The translations under genes were made by a program, and so were the position numbers. DNA of 64,000 nucleotides from Saccharum officinarum (lineage: Eukaryota; Streptophyta; Magnoliopsida; Poales; Poaceae), in assembly GCA_020631735.1 (NCBI GenBank), contig CM036231.1, forward strand, positions 124,001 through 188,000. The letters are read 5' to 3'. Below, one piece after another: positions 35,310 to 47,053 of this stretch (the stretch's first letter is position 1; each line of letters begins with the position of its first letter). The notes beneath the pieces were generated by a model that saw nothing but the letters and a program-made list of their open reading frames with translations, was not told where the DNA came from and searched no databases.

Positions 35310-35550
35310 GGCCCTTGTTTAGATTGAAGATTTTTTCAACCTGATAAATAGTACCATTTTCGTCTTATTTGACAAATATTATCCAATCGTAGACTAACTA
35401 GGCTCAAAAGATTCATCTCGTGATTTTGAACTAAACTGTGTAATTAGATATTTTTTTACTTACATTTAGTACTCCATGCAAGCGGCTAAAAATTGATGTG
35501 ATGGAGAGAGAGTGAAAAAACTTAGAATTTTAAGGTGATCTAAACAAGGG
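35310..35550. mobile_element. Tourist-like MITE inside the left MULE terminal repeat
   Basis: Ends GGCCCTTGTTTAGAT and ATCTAAACAAGGG, with ATA on both sides. It contains the ATTCATCTCGTGATTT and GTGTAATTAG words shared by the other MITEs of this window. It is absent from the right terminal repeat, so it arrived after the MULE. Confidence 0.75.
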
Positions 35551-35830
35551 ATAGGACTCAATTCGTCTACCTTCCGTTTGCGAATTATTTCATTTCATAA
35601 GATTATATCCATTTTCTATCATCTCTCTGTTTCCCTTCTCATTTCTTATTCCCTGGCCACAGTAACTTCCAGCTTTGCCCCTGCCTCTTATCTCTGTTCT
35701 CCCGTTCGTCTGTTCATCAGCCGAATGACATCGTTCGTATGTTCCTCAGCCGGAGCTGGCAGCGGCCGCGCGCGCCTGCTGCGGCGACTCGGCGAGCCTG
35801 CAGTGGCGACCCGGCGGCGACGCTCCCACG

Positions 35831-35962
35831 ACGGCCCCGCGGTGGCACTGCCGCGACCCCGCGGTGACCCGGCAACGAGGCTCCCGCGACCCTGCGACGG
35901 CCCGGCGGTGGCGCTGCCGCGACCCCGCGGCGACCCGGCCGCGGGGCTCCCGCGACCCTGCG
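35831..35962. repeat. 66-bp GC-rich tandem repeat, two full copies
   Basis: Units 35831-35896 and 35897-35962 begin ACGGCCC and differ at a few bases; a partial third follows. The 66-base period is a multiple of three, so open frames persist on both strands, but the encoded Pro/Arg/Ala repeat matches nothing I know. Confidence 0.7.
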
Positions 35963-36427
35963 ACGGCCGAGCGGCGAGGCTGTGCGACCGTGGTGCGGCA
36001 CGACGACTTGGCCGGCGAGCCCCCGTCGTCGGTGTGGTCTGCCTAGGCTCTTGCGACGGCTTGGCCTGCCTAGCGCCTCTTCCTTCCCCCCCTCCTGCTG
36101 TGTTCTGAAATGTATATTTTGTGATTTTAGGAAAGAGAATGAACACAGGCATTGTATGCTGTAAGTGAGATCTCGTTGTGAATTGTATGTTGTGAGATCA
36201 GTTTTTATGAGGCAATATCATTTGCGCAGTGCACTAACAGTTTGTGCAATGAAAATGATAACAAACATGTTTCAGTTTCCTGACAAATTTATAACATCCA
36301 TACAGGCTCATAGCATTCATACATCTCTGGCATGCATCATAGAGGCAAAATAGTGTGCCAAAACAGGTTTAAAGTTCCCTGAGTACATATTACAAAGCTT
36401 CCATGAATCCATGAATTAAAGTAGCAA

Positions 36428-38621
36428 TCAACTCTTTGCCTTCCTTGGTGAGAGCTTTTTCTGCACAGCCCTCTTTGCTGGAGAATTTCTTGGCCTTGTA
36501 GGGGTTCTCATATGCTCACTCGTTGCTGCTCCACCTTCCATGTTCTGGGAAAATTGACTTCTTGTCACTAGGCCTGGACTAATATTGCCCTGACTTGACA
36601 TTGCTCTACCCTCCATGTTGGAATGCATTTGACTGAAAAATGGATGAACAATTGACTAAATGTATAGATTTAAAAAAAATACTTGCTAGCATTTTAAATG
36701 TACAGGATTCTACCTTGTTCCAGGAGTAGTATTTCCTTCATCTTCATGCATTTGCACCTTCTGTCTTTTGTTTCTACTAGTACTAGCAGCAGCTTTACCT
36801 GATCCTAATGGCCTCCCTTGCTTTGCACGACTCTTCCTGCAAATGAAAATAAATTAGATACAGCGCACATGCAATTGCGAAAGCATGTGTATAGCAGCAC
36901 CTCTTATACCTTTTCTTTGGTCCATTACAAGGACACTTTGGGGATGATTGTCTGTGTCCAAATGCAAGGCACGTCTTACATTGCACCTGCCACATGCCTT
37001 TGGACCTAGGCTTGTTTCCCTTGTTGGTAATATGGTCACACTTGATCTCTTCTTTGAATTTGCTCCTCATCCAAAGCAAATTGTGATGTTGTTCCAAAAA
37101 AGGCTTCACCTTCTTATTTGCTGCATACATCTTATTCATCAAGTACTCATGGTATTCCGGCTGGAATGTCCTAGCTGCAGGATACATGCGCCCAAAAACT
37201 GACCCTTGAAACCTCTTCACAAAATTCTTCATCAAGTGCACAAAGCATTCTCTATGCTCTGCCCAAGGGTATACTGTCTTGACAGCATTCTCTAATCCCT
37301 TACAGGCATATGAACTTATTGCTAGGTATGGTGGATTTCCAATTGCCTTCTGAAGTTGTTGCATAAACCAAGTCCAGTTCTCTGTTGTCTCACTACCAAA
37401 AAAACCAAATGCTACTGGAAAAATCCAATTATGACCATCTATTGCAGTAGCTGAAGGTAGATGTCCATTCCATCTACCATTGAGAGCTGTGGAATCTATG
37501 CTAAGGTATGGCCTACAACCATTTAGGAAACCATCAATGCTTGCTTTGAAACAACAAAAAATCTATGGAAATACACACCATCTTCATTCTCAATGAGATC
37601 TATCTCTACAACACTTCCGGGCATTTTTTGCTCAACCTCCGCCTTGAAATTAAACAAGCATCCAAAACTATCTTCCCATGTACCATAAATCTTTTCTTCT
37701 GCAATTTGTTTACCAGACCACACTGTAGAATATCCTATAGTGACCTGATATTTGTTCTCTAACTCTTCTTTTAATTTTTTTGCACCCATGTTTGGATCCT
37801 TCATTAGGAAGGGTATTGCTTGCTCTCCTACCCAATGGTGCAGTAGTATCAACACCTTCCTTCTCATTTTCAGTTGGTTGCCTTTCTTGTTCGGCTCTCT
37901 CGTCCTCTGCTGCAAGACCCACAAATGCATACATTTCATTTTCATCCATTAATGGCAATGTTGCACCTATCTGATCTTCTGCAATTGGAAGTATCTCGAG
38001 GTTGTCCCAATCAATCACATGTGCAGCATTTCCAGGCTCTGCAATTAGATGTGTACTAGCATTTTCAGACACTACACTGCTCAAGACCACCTATGTAACA
38101 GCTGAGTTAGCAATCGCTTCTCTAGGCTTGTCCTCAACATCCACAAACAAAAATAACTTCCTCTCACTCAGCCTTTCAAAGAAAACCAGAGATAGAGAAG
38201 CATCATCCACCAATTTTCTTTCCCCTGCGCTGCTCATGTCAAATTCTGAAATCACAGGGTGTTGACAGCTTCCCCAATTCACTCTGGCAGCCAGGTCTTT
38301 TTCTAATTTTTCCATGGTATAGCAATGATAGTCTACAACCCATTCAAAGCACTTGCGTTGCACCTCAACTGAACTGCCATCATCCAACTTTGCTGAGAAC
38401 TGTGAGATCTCAACAGACAACCTAAAGACGGCATCCGGATCGATCCTACCGTGTAAAAAAAATACACTTATCAGTTAGATTTCAACCTAATCGTTCATAC
38501 ATACGTTTTCTCTCACAATCGAATCTACACGTGGTTTTTCTCCAAAATCGAAATGAAGAGAAGAGGGATTAGAAAAAGATTAGGGACCAACTTACCCAGG
38601 AGGGGTCTTGAAGAGATCCAT
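36428..38621 (-). pseudogene. MuDR-like (MULE) transposase, decayed
   Basis: Exon 1 is 38596-38621 (MDLFKTPPG), followed by an intron to 38446. Exon 2 runs IDPDAVFRLSVEISQF onward. Breaks: an in-frame TAG at 38091-38093 and a frameshift near 37540-37560 in a T-run. The MULE catalytic region spans about 37530-37060 and contains RPYLSIDSTALNG (first Asp, 37494-37496). The usual second-Asp motif reads SSYACKGLENAV, with Tyr (37308-37310) where the family normally has Asp. A Cys-rich CKTCLAFGHRQSSPKC stretch follows, then a short intron (about 36841-36915) and a Lys/Arg-rich tail. The intact protein would bind terminal repeats and catalyse cut-and-paste transposition; this copy cannot. It is not a host FAR1-type gene because it lies inside terminal repeats. 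Confidence 0.85.
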
Positions 38622-38961
38622 ACTGTCTGCTCAGGCTATCCTGGGTGCCCACATCTACCTCCTCTAAACCCTAGCTATGGTGTTGGGAAGAGATAGACAG
38701 GAGAATGAGAAGAAGAGTCCACGTTTATGGACTCAGTTCCCAGATCGATAAGAGATAAAGAGATAAGGAGCAGGGGCAAAGCTGGAAGTTTTTTAGCTGG
38801 GGAATAAGAAATGAAAAGGAAACAGAGAAATGACAGAAAATAGACATAATCCCATGAAATAAAATAATTCGCAGGTGGAGTCCTATATTGTGAAAGGCAG
38901 ACGAATTGAGTCCTATATTCAGTAAGGCAAGCGAAGTCGGTCCTAAATTCTGAAATTTCTC

Positions 38962-38970
38962 ACTAATCTC
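38962..38970. repeat. Target duplication ACTAATCTC of the MULE, right copy
   Basis: Perfect copy of 35253-35261, immediately after the element end. Confidence 0.9.
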
Positions 38971-39009
38971 CGTCCAGGCACAGGCAGCACAGACGCGGGA
39001 GCCGCCGCG

Positions 39010-42000
39010 ATGCCGCCGAAGCAGGCGAAGCCGCCACCCGCCGCCGAGTTCGAGTACTGCGAGCTGTGCCGCCATCACCACGACCATGGTCGGCGCCATC
39101 GCTACGTCACCAAGCACCGGAGAAATCTCGACGCCGCGCTCACCTCCTTCCGCTCCAAGCTCTCCGACCTCCGCCGCGCCTTCCTCCGCGGCTCCCCCTC
39201 TTCCCAGCCGCCGCGGCCTCGTCTCTGGTGCCCCTTCTGCTCCACCGACCTCGTCGTCCTCGACAGCCGCTCCGCTGGGTACTCGCCACCTATCCCTTGT
39301 CCCCGTACTCCTAGGGTTTCGGTTTGGATTTATATATGCTAGCTGGTTTCGATTGCAGCGTGGATTGCCCGGAATATTATGCAATCGAACACTAGTAGGC
39401 TGAACCCTAGTACATTAGGATCAGTAGCTCAGTACGGCAGGGGTTGGAAATTTGGAATCGTCGTAAGGTTTTCAAAGCACTGTAGATAAAGGTTTTCGGA
39501 GCACTGCAAGCATAGCGTGAGTTTAGGAGGAAAAGTTAAGTCTGGTTCTCTTCTATTGCAGTAAAAATGCCATTTACCATCTGGCAAGCAGTGAGCACCT
39601 GAAGGGTGTGAAGGATTTCCTGCGGAAGCACGGGGGAGGGATGGATCAGGTGGACTCGCTTAGGATTTCAGAGGACGTGCTTGCCAAGGTGTGTCTTATA
39701 CTTTCATTCTTCTCTCTGTTAATAGGAATTAACATGATATACATTTTTTTCATTCTAGTTTTGTGAAAGGATCTACTTAGGTATGTTGTTGTTTGTATTT
39801 GTTTCTGCACTGACCTGACAAAATGAGATGTTATGGTACGTGACATGTGGATCTCTAATGTTTTTATTTTTTAATTTCAGTGGGAGAAAAGCTCGGAATC
39901 CTTGAGCACAGGAACGAAAAAGGGGACTGAAGGACTGATTGGACCATCTCTGAAGCAGATAAAAGATATCCAAAATGAATATACCTGTGACAGTTTGGAT
40001 AGTTTTGCACAAAACAATATCTCATCTTTTAGTAATACTGCATCATATGTTGTTATGCCTTTACAAAGTCCTACCAATGGGGCATATGACCCTATTAGTA
40101 CAGCGTGTCATGGAGCTTCCAGTTCTGGAAGTGCTCCTTATTCTGCTCCATATGGAACTGTTGGACTGCCCATCACACCTTGGGGATCGTCCGAAACACA
40201 TAAGCAGCAGGGTGCGCTGTCTACAAACTTGTGTCACAGCAGTGGTCCTGAAACAAAAGGTGACCGAGCGTTACAATTATCATACTGCCTTCTTTTTCAT
40301 ATGATTATGTCACTTGCTTGGTACATGGATAACTATATTTCATTTTGTAGGTCATCAATCTACTGTCCTTGTAAATCACTCAAGGCCATCGATTTCTTGT
40401 TCTAATCATGTAAGTATGTACCATAGTCCATATGCACACACATGTCCGTGCGACAAGTAGCACAAAATCCAGTGAAAAAATGACAAACAATGGTGTGATG
40501 CTTCTACATTACTGCAGTTTTTTGCTCACATATTTGACTTGATATTAACAATTGAAAATGTTGCTTTCATTTACACAAAAAAGGTAGCTTAGTAAATGTT
40601 GTGCAAGGCAGGAGCTTGCACCATTAAGGTTTTTTCGGATCTCAATGGCAGAAAGTTAAACAATTTTCCTTTTGAGTTTATTATCCTTCTGCTCTGTTTC
40701 CTGTTTATTTCTTCTTTAGGTCAGTTGGGGCGTGTTTGAACCTTCGCCGCAGCTCGCCTGGTCTCGCCTCACCTAGCCCTCGCACAATGCCAATCTTCCA
40801 AGTTCCAAGGCATTTGCTTCCCTTGCTGCCACTCACCTTGTCTCGCACTGTAGCTCAATATGAGGATTATCCGGCGGCAGCGGAGGTTGATTTGACACCA
40901 GGGATCCTCGAACGTGCGTGGGGGAAGCCGATTGGGCGGCTAGGGAGGCTAATTCGGTGGCTGGGGAGGCAGGGGCGACGCCAGGTGGTGCACTGGCACC
41001 AGGAAAAATATTTACTACTAAGTAGTCTATTTTCACCATACAAATTAGTTGAAATTGGAAGGGCAGGCCTAGTGCAGTTGGTGAGTGCTAGCTCGCCGGG
41101 TCACTAGGTCCTGGGTTCGAAGCCGTCTCTCTACAGAATTTCTGCGGGGGTAAGACTTTGCTTCGGTTATTCCCTTTCCCAGACCCCACTTGTGTGGGAG
41201 CCTCTGGCACTGGGTCTGCCCTTTAAATTAGTTGAAATTGGATATATTTCTACATGGTGGCTATGAATATTGTGCACCATCATGAATTTTAAGCTAGCTT
41301 CGCCCTGAGGGGAGGCTAATTCGTCAGCAAGTCGTTTTGGCAGCCGGGGCCGGGGGGGGGGGGGGGGGGTTGGGGCGGCATTCATCATTCATCGAAAGCG
41401 CCCCAGCCGGGCAATCTTGCTAGGCAAACGGGTGAGGCGAGGGACTACCAAAACGGCTTGCCTTGCCCTGCGAGGCGAGGCAGCAAGGGTTCCAAACACA
41501 CCCTTAGTTGCTGTTGTGGAGTTGTGGTGTAGTCTTTTTTTTTGTTCACATAATCACATAAAAGTATTGGAGAACAGCACACAAATGCATTTAAATTTCC
41601 AAGTATTGGACTTGTTGCCTTTTATTTTTGTTCCACTGCTTGCCATATCTGAAAACATCTATTTTTTCCTTCCTAAATCCCAAGTAACAGATTACCATCT
41701 CAGTTGACTCATGAATTAGCTATGTCATCCGCAGTTGTTCCATTATATCCATGGTCTATGAATTTGACCATTGTAAACGTGTCATTATATTTGCAAAAAA
41801 TTCATGGCATTGTGGTTTTGTAGTTTCAATCGAAATGATAAAAATGTCCTATGAAGCAAGTGTTTTCCTTTGTTAGTTTGTAAAGCTCTTGTATATCCTA
41901 AAAGAAACAAATTTACATGTGCAACTTTTGATACAGAATTCCATATGCCAAATGTTCTATTTTTTTCCTTTTGTTTATTTGTCCTGTATACATAATTGAT

Positions 42001-43422
42001 GTGATTCCTTGTTAAACAGATGTTACCTTTGCAGGTTCAACAAAGTCACACTGGAGGAAATTTGAGCAATGGTATTGGATGCATTCAGTTTTTTTTCCTG
42101 CTTTAGATTTTTTTTTCTCGAACACGCAGGAGAGCTGCGTGTCATTTCGTTAATAGGTAGAAAACGGTCTGATTACATGCTGAATCCACGGCTTGGTTTT
42201 CGTGCTCTAGATTTTGTCAAAACAATCACTAGTCTGATTGCAAAATAGTTAATTGTGATTTCTTTTTGCCCTTGTGAGAATCTTGATGCAATATCATTTC
42301 TTTATAGTCTCAAAAGCAAATGTGCATACGGGTGCTCCTCCTCCTTGGTTAAAAGCTAATGAACATGACCCAAAGAATTTGCCACTCAGAAGCTGTGCTC
42401 TTCCTTCTCGGAAAGGAAAATCGAGGAAACTCAATCCAAAGAGGGTTGGTGCTGCATGGGCAGAAAGAAGAAGAGCTGAGATGGAATTGGAGAAGCAAGG
42501 TGAAATTGTTCCAGCAACATCTGATTCTAGTTGGCTACCTAATTTTGGTAGTGTCTGGCAATCTGGCACAAGGAAGGAATCAAGGAAAGACTTTGAGAAA
42601 AGCCACAAGCTTCACGACACGAAGAGCAACCATGACTTATCCTTGGAGATAAAACCATATATCAGCAAACGGATGGTAAATATGATTTTTCACCTTTCTG
42701 TAGTTATGCCATCTCGTTATTTTCTATATGTAACTTAATCACATCAACCTTGTGTTTCTTGCGCTGTTGGCAAATAGTTTCTGAGTCATTGTCATTTTTC
42801 AGAGGTTACAACATTCACTGTTTGATGCCGTACCACCTATTGTGTTATGCATTAACTCAGTTGTCCTGCTTATAGCTGGAAATAGATTGGTATTAAGCTA
42901 CAACTTTAAAAATAACCCAAGCCCCTTTAGCTGCTTTACTAATTATTGTATTTGTCCTGCTTTCTGATGCAAGGAACATAAAAGTCATAAGGAATTTCCA
43001 TTTTAATGAAGTGCTACACTACAAAATATTTATTTAGAATTGCAATCGACCTTTGTTCTGTTATAGACCAATTTGAAAAGAGGTCCGATCCTGTGGGCAT
43101 AAGCTAGTGCCTAGTAGGCTGTGGAGTGCATATGCAGCTACATTTAGCTGTTTCAATACTGAGTTAATGAGGAAACCACTACCTATGAAATCAAGACAAG
43201 ATGGGCCTTTCTAAAAAATTACTCTCTGTTTGTGTGTTTTTAATTGGGGCCATAGGATTGCCAGCTTTCACGATGCGCATGCCATAGTTTTTATGTTTAT
43301 TTAGTTACTGCATTCTTGAATTCTGATTGTTCATATATACTTTGCCCTTCCTCTTGCAGCGTGTAGGTGCTGATAAAGCTTCTGACAAAGCTGAAGAGCT
43401 AGGCAGCCACCTACAACAGTAA
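39010..43422 (+). CDS. TTL: TITAN-LIKE / CENATAC (CCDC84) family zinc-finger protein
   Basis: Seven exons with GT-AG junctions and consistent phase: 39010-39278, 39562-39688, 39881-40259, 40351-40409, 42035-42071, 42308-42675, 43360-43422; 433 residues. The N-terminus has two C2H2-type fingers: C17, C20, H30, H36 (EYCELCRHHHDHGRRHRY) and C74, C77 with H96, H102 (WCPFC...HLASSEH), the second split by intron 1. The C-terminal part has the family motif WLPNFGSVWQSGTRKESRKD at about 366-385. The Arabidopsis relative TITAN-LIKE is needed for endosperm and embryo development; the human relative CENATAC/CCDC84 acts in the minor (U12) spliceosome, so a nuclear splicing role is likely. I recall the family from motif memory, not a search. 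Intron 4 holds a nested transposon and a SINE. A MULE ends 48 bp upstream of the ATG. Confidence 0.88.
40728..41504. mobile_element. hAT- or MITE-like element in TTL intron 4
   Basis: The ends read inward as GGGCGTGTTTGAACC and GGGTGTGTTTGGAACC. Flanks share AGTTG, but the target-site length is unclear. The middle holds a nested SINE and a run of about 20 Gs near 41350-41370. No transposase. Confidence 0.6.
41060..41224 (+). mobile_element. tRNA-derived SINE
   Basis: A-box TAGTGCAGTTGG and B-box GGTTCGAAGCC, spaced as in a tRNA promoter, are followed by a unique body and a TTTAAA-like end. An 18-bp target duplication AAATTAGTTGAAATTGGA flanks it at 41042-41059 and 41225-41242. It is probably of the grass Au/p-SINE type. 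It would be transcribed by RNA polymerase III if active. Confidence 0.85.
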
Positions 43423-43668
43423 ACAGGTTTACAACCCCTTGCCATATACTGTAGATGTTTATGGTGTCGTTGGTATGAATCTTTTTAAACTCGCCCACTC
43501 GGGAAAAGAAAGGTTTAGCGCCCACGTTTAAGGCTTGGAAAGCGGGCGAACCCTGCTGTCTTTGCTTTCCATCAATAGAGAGGCTACAGCAACTTCTGAT
43601 CACACGATTCAACTGCTAGTACTACCATGCAGGACTCCTGGAATGATTGCGCCCCTTGGATCTGTTTA
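43423..43668. other. 3' flank of the TTL gene
   Basis: Probably 3' UTR and downstream DNA. No clear polyadenylation signal was pinned down, and nothing else is recognisable. Confidence 0.4.
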
Positions 43669-43902
43669 GGGTGTGTTTAGGTGTCTCTGTAAAAATTTTT
43701 GGAAGCACAATAAATCTTTCGTTTGTATTTGGTAATTAATGTCTAATCATGGACTAATTAGGTTCTAAAGATTCGTCTCGTGATTTACAACCAAACTGTG
43801 TAATTAGTTATTTTTTATCTATATTTAATGCTTCATGTATGTGTTCACAGATTCGATGTGACGAGAAATCTTGTAAAATTTTTAGAATTTTAAACACTGC
43901 CT
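43669..43902. mobile_element. Tourist-like MITE
   Basis: Begins GGGTGTGTTTAGGTGTC and ends near TTTAAACACTGCC. The inside carries ATTCGTCTCGTGATTT, GTGTAATTAG and ATTTAATGCTTCATG, shared with other MITEs here. The ends are somewhat degenerate. Confidence 0.65.
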
Positions 43903-44531
43903 TATTTGTTGAAACGCCATGCAGGGCAGCTGTTTTTAACTTTCTTTTCACTACTGTTTGGCGCCTGCAGATGGACAGCCGCCAGGGCGCGGCTTGATTG
44001 GCGGTTGGTACCCCTGTCAGGTCGTGTCCGGGAAGTACGGAATGACAAGCCAACCTTTGTCAGCTACTCGTATAGTACGCAGTCACTAGTAGTTTTTGTT
44101 CTCGGCACGAAGCCGTTTGATGTTCGTACTGAGAAGTTTGTGCCGGGTACCGGTTGCGGTTTGGTGCGTCGCGTACAACTTGTGTAGTAAAAAGAATGCA
44201 ATTCTAGCATAATGTTACGTTTTATTACCTTACGTTTGACCAAAATATTTATGCTACCCAATAAATACCATTAGATTGATTACGAAATGTATTTTTTTAA
44301 TAAATTAATTTGGAGCAAAAAAAATATGAACAATATTAACTAAAAACTTGGTCAAATATAAATCACTTTATGAGGCACGCAATTCATAGTTGCATTATTT
44401 TGGACAGAGTTATGTGTTCTGAATAGAGCAACCACACGTGGCTTGCTTCGTTGGCAGGACGAGAAGTTGACTTCGCCCCTTTCGGCCTATTTGGCCCTGG
44501 ACATCTTATTTCAACCACCCTTTGAAATAAA
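43903..44531. other. Intergenic, no recognised gene
   Basis: A 93-codon frame (43906-44187) exists but has no recognisable motif and no splice support. The rest is AT-rich. Confidence 0.4.
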
Positions 44532-44802
44532 GGCCCTGTTTAGATCCCAAATATTTCCCCAAATTCACTATGCAAAAAGAAGATTCTCCATCACATCAAA
44601 ATGCCGGCACATGCATGGAGTACTAAATGTAGATGAAATCAAAAACTAATTGCACAGTTTTGTTGTACTTTGCGAGACGAACATTTTAAGCCTAATTAGT
44701 CAATATTTGGACAATTTTTACCAAATAAAAACAAAATGCTACAGTACACTACAGTGCGTACAGTAATCCGCCGCCCCCAATTCGGAGCAACTAAACACGG
44801 CC
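44532..44802. mobile_element. Tourist-like MITE
   Basis: Starts GGCCCTGTTTAGATCCC and ends GCAACTAAACACGGCC. The internal TTTGCGAGACGAAC and GCATGGAGTACTAAATG words match the copies at 53040 and 53878. Confidence 0.75.
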
Positions 44803-45057
44803 AAAGCTGGTTTCTTCCATAACTGACTTTCACCACAACCTCAGGGACAAAAAGTTTACTGTTTGGCACCCTGATTCTAGGGTGAAGAATGTAAGGATTG
44901 GTCAGCTATTTGGGTAACAACAAGGTATAGGCTTGGCTAAAATTTAGCCTAACCTATTAGCCCCCGTCCAGATAGATAGACGTTTTAGCTGACTAAGGAC
45001 AGTCTCAATGGTGTACTGATGGTGGTTTCTATCTCTCTTAATTATCCTGTCAACTAA

Positions 45058-45187
45058 GGCCATGTTCATTCGGCTTATAATCCGTCTTTTTCAGTTTGTT
45101 TTTTCAGCCGGAACAATATTTTTTCTCTCATAACAAATCAGCCAACAGTGTTTTTCAGCCGGCTTATCAGCACAGCCGAACGACTCT
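45058..45187. mobile_element. Short MITE with GTTC(A/G)TTCGGCT ends
   Basis: GGCCATGTTCATTCGGCT at one end and AGCCGAACGACTC at the other, with an imperfect long palindrome (CAGCCGG on both sides of the centre) and TAA on both flanks. About 130 bp, a type common in grasses. Confidence 0.65.
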
Positions 45188-46216
45188 AAGCAATTTGCTG
45201 ATGTAGCAAGAGATTTATTAAGGAGAGAGAAAGAAAATTGAAGAAACCGTTTCCTAGAGAGGAAACGAAGTCGCCGCGCCTACAGATGCGTGAGGAATCG
45301 ACCAGATCTGCGTTGGGGAGAAACGACTTGTTTCCTTCTTCTCCGCTCCGGATCTCCTGCTCCAAGCTGCGCCAGCCGCCACATCAGCTCGAGGAAGCCA
45401 TGGACGTCGTCGTCTCCGGCAATTAACGTACGCCTTGATGGTCGGTCAATTGCCCTCCCTCATGCCAGCCGCGTGCGTGTGCGTCAGCACCCGCGGAGCT
45501 CAAGCGTGTCCGCCTGGGATAGGGATGGCGTACTCTGTCGCCGGAGATGAGCTCGACGACTCGCTCGAGAGCTCCATGGAGAAGGGGCAAGCAGCGCTCG
45601 AGTCCTACAGGAAGGACCTGGGCCTGAGCACCCTGCATGCGCGGTCGCTCGGCAACGCCGCCCACGGAGCTTCGTCTAGTGATGGTGTACGCAAACACGG
45701 AAGAAGCTAGTTGAGTCAGGATTCAGGAAGAAGCGGCAGCCACGTATGTACTACGTGCTTCCCAGGCTAGCAGAAGCAGGGGCACCTGTCGCCAACTCGC
45801 CATGCCAAGCATGCTCGACGCTCCCAGCTGTCCGAGGCTCGGCGTCGCGGGCCTCGCCTCTGTGCCGCGTCTTGGTGATAGGAAACATCGAGCCCACAGA
45901 AGATCCGGTGAAGCACCCACGGATTAGTAGTCAGATTTTTTTAACTGCAAAGGTGCAGTTGTTATGGAGTAATATTTATTACGTGAAGACTCTTACATTG
46001 TGTGAGGTAGTTTCTATAGATGATTATTTGCTAACGTTGTTATTTTTTACATCACGCATAGAGCATTGGTAAATGCCAACATATACCCGGTTTGTTTCCC
46101 CTTAACAGACCCACAAGTGGGCACGGTTTGGTGGAGGTGATTTGTTGGGTTTCGGTTTCCCTAGTTTCGCTCGCTAACGTTCCGGAATGGATGACGCGCG
46201 GCGGGCTTTTTACCAA
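45188..46216. other. Intergenic, partly GC-rich, no recognised gene
   Basis: The GC-rich stretch 45280-45880 holds short overlapping frames, for example MAYSVAGDELDDSLESS, then MEKGQAALES near 45530-45620. I cannot assign these to a family. They could be a gene fragment. No intron-exon structure is evident. Confidence 0.35.
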
Positions 46217-46456
46217 GGCTGTGTTTAGATGGCGAAAATTTTTACAAAATGTTATTGTAGCACTTTTCGTTGTTATTTGGCAATTAGTGTTTAATCATGG
46301 ACTAATTAGGCTTAAAAGATTCGTCTCGTGAATTACGGTTAAACTGTGTAATTAATTTTATTTTTTTATCTATATTTAATGCTTCATGTGTCCAAAGATT
46401 CGATGTGATGAGAAATCTTGAAAAATTTTACAAAATTTTCTGGAACTAAACAAGGT
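46217..46456. mobile_element. Tourist-like MITE
   Basis: Ends GGCTGTGTTTAGATGGC and GGAACTAAACAAGGTC, with CAA flanks. The interior has ATTCGTCTCGTGAATTACGG and AAACTGTGTAATTAA. Confidence 0.75.
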
Positions 46457-47018
46457 CCAAGAGCCACGATGTAAAATGCTCTTCATGAGCCTAGCAGTGA
46501 TTGCGTGTGGGGTTAACGTGAAGCCTGGCAGGCTTGAGTACTATGCAGATTCGAGACGGGAAGGCTGCCGGGTGGGGTTAACGTCATTGCGGCGAATGGT
46601 TTCGGTTTCGGTCTTTCCACTTGTGCATGACGTCATGCACCCGAGGTGTGACGATTGGTGGTGGAAAAAAATGTTACAGCGTTCACAGGGCACCTCAAAC
46701 TCAAAGGGGCACACAGACTCGGCCGTCGGCACGGCTGGTAAAAATGGCTGCCTCCCCTTGTCTTGTTCCGTGTGTTGTTTGCTTTGCCAGCAGCACGCAC
46801 AGGCGCAGCGTGTCAGCGTGCAAACCCTGGCGCATGCATGCATGCATACCCGATAGGGCTCGCGCTAGTACCAATTTTTTTTTTCTGGAACGAAGGAAAA
46901 GACAAGAAAAGAAAAGGTAAGATCAATCAAAGTTGTCAACCCTGGTCAGGTCTGGTGGAATGGAACCTGTCCGGAAGAGAAGAGGAGAGAATTTTGCGCA
47001 CACATCGCATCCAAAACG

Positions 47019-47053
<35 letters not shown>

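Larger units (their letters stand above)
35262..38961 (-). mobile_element. Mutator-like element (MULE), 3.7 kb
   Basis: Both ends read inward as GAGAAATTTC, then T or A, then GAATTT. The terminal inverted repeat runs for well over 200 bp (35262-35310 and 35551-35700 against 38720-38961), interrupted on the left by a MITE at 35310-35550. The transposase is on the minus strand. The left third (35580-36420) is GC-rich non-transposase sequence with a 66-bp tandem repeat. The right terminal repeat ends 48 bp before the start codon of the next gene. Confidence 0.9.

Noticed and set aside
36428..38621. Host FAR1/FRS-type domesticated transposase gene
   Set aside because: It has stop, frameshift and catalytic-site damage and lies between intact Mutator terminal repeats with a 9-bp target duplication.
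41066..41120. A tRNA gene
   Set aside because: The A and B boxes are present, but there is no acceptor-stem pairing, and an 18-bp duplication frames a longer SINE.
45435..45710. A 91-residue gene
   Set aside because: No recognisable motif, with competing frames on the other strand. Could be a gene fragment, but unsupported.
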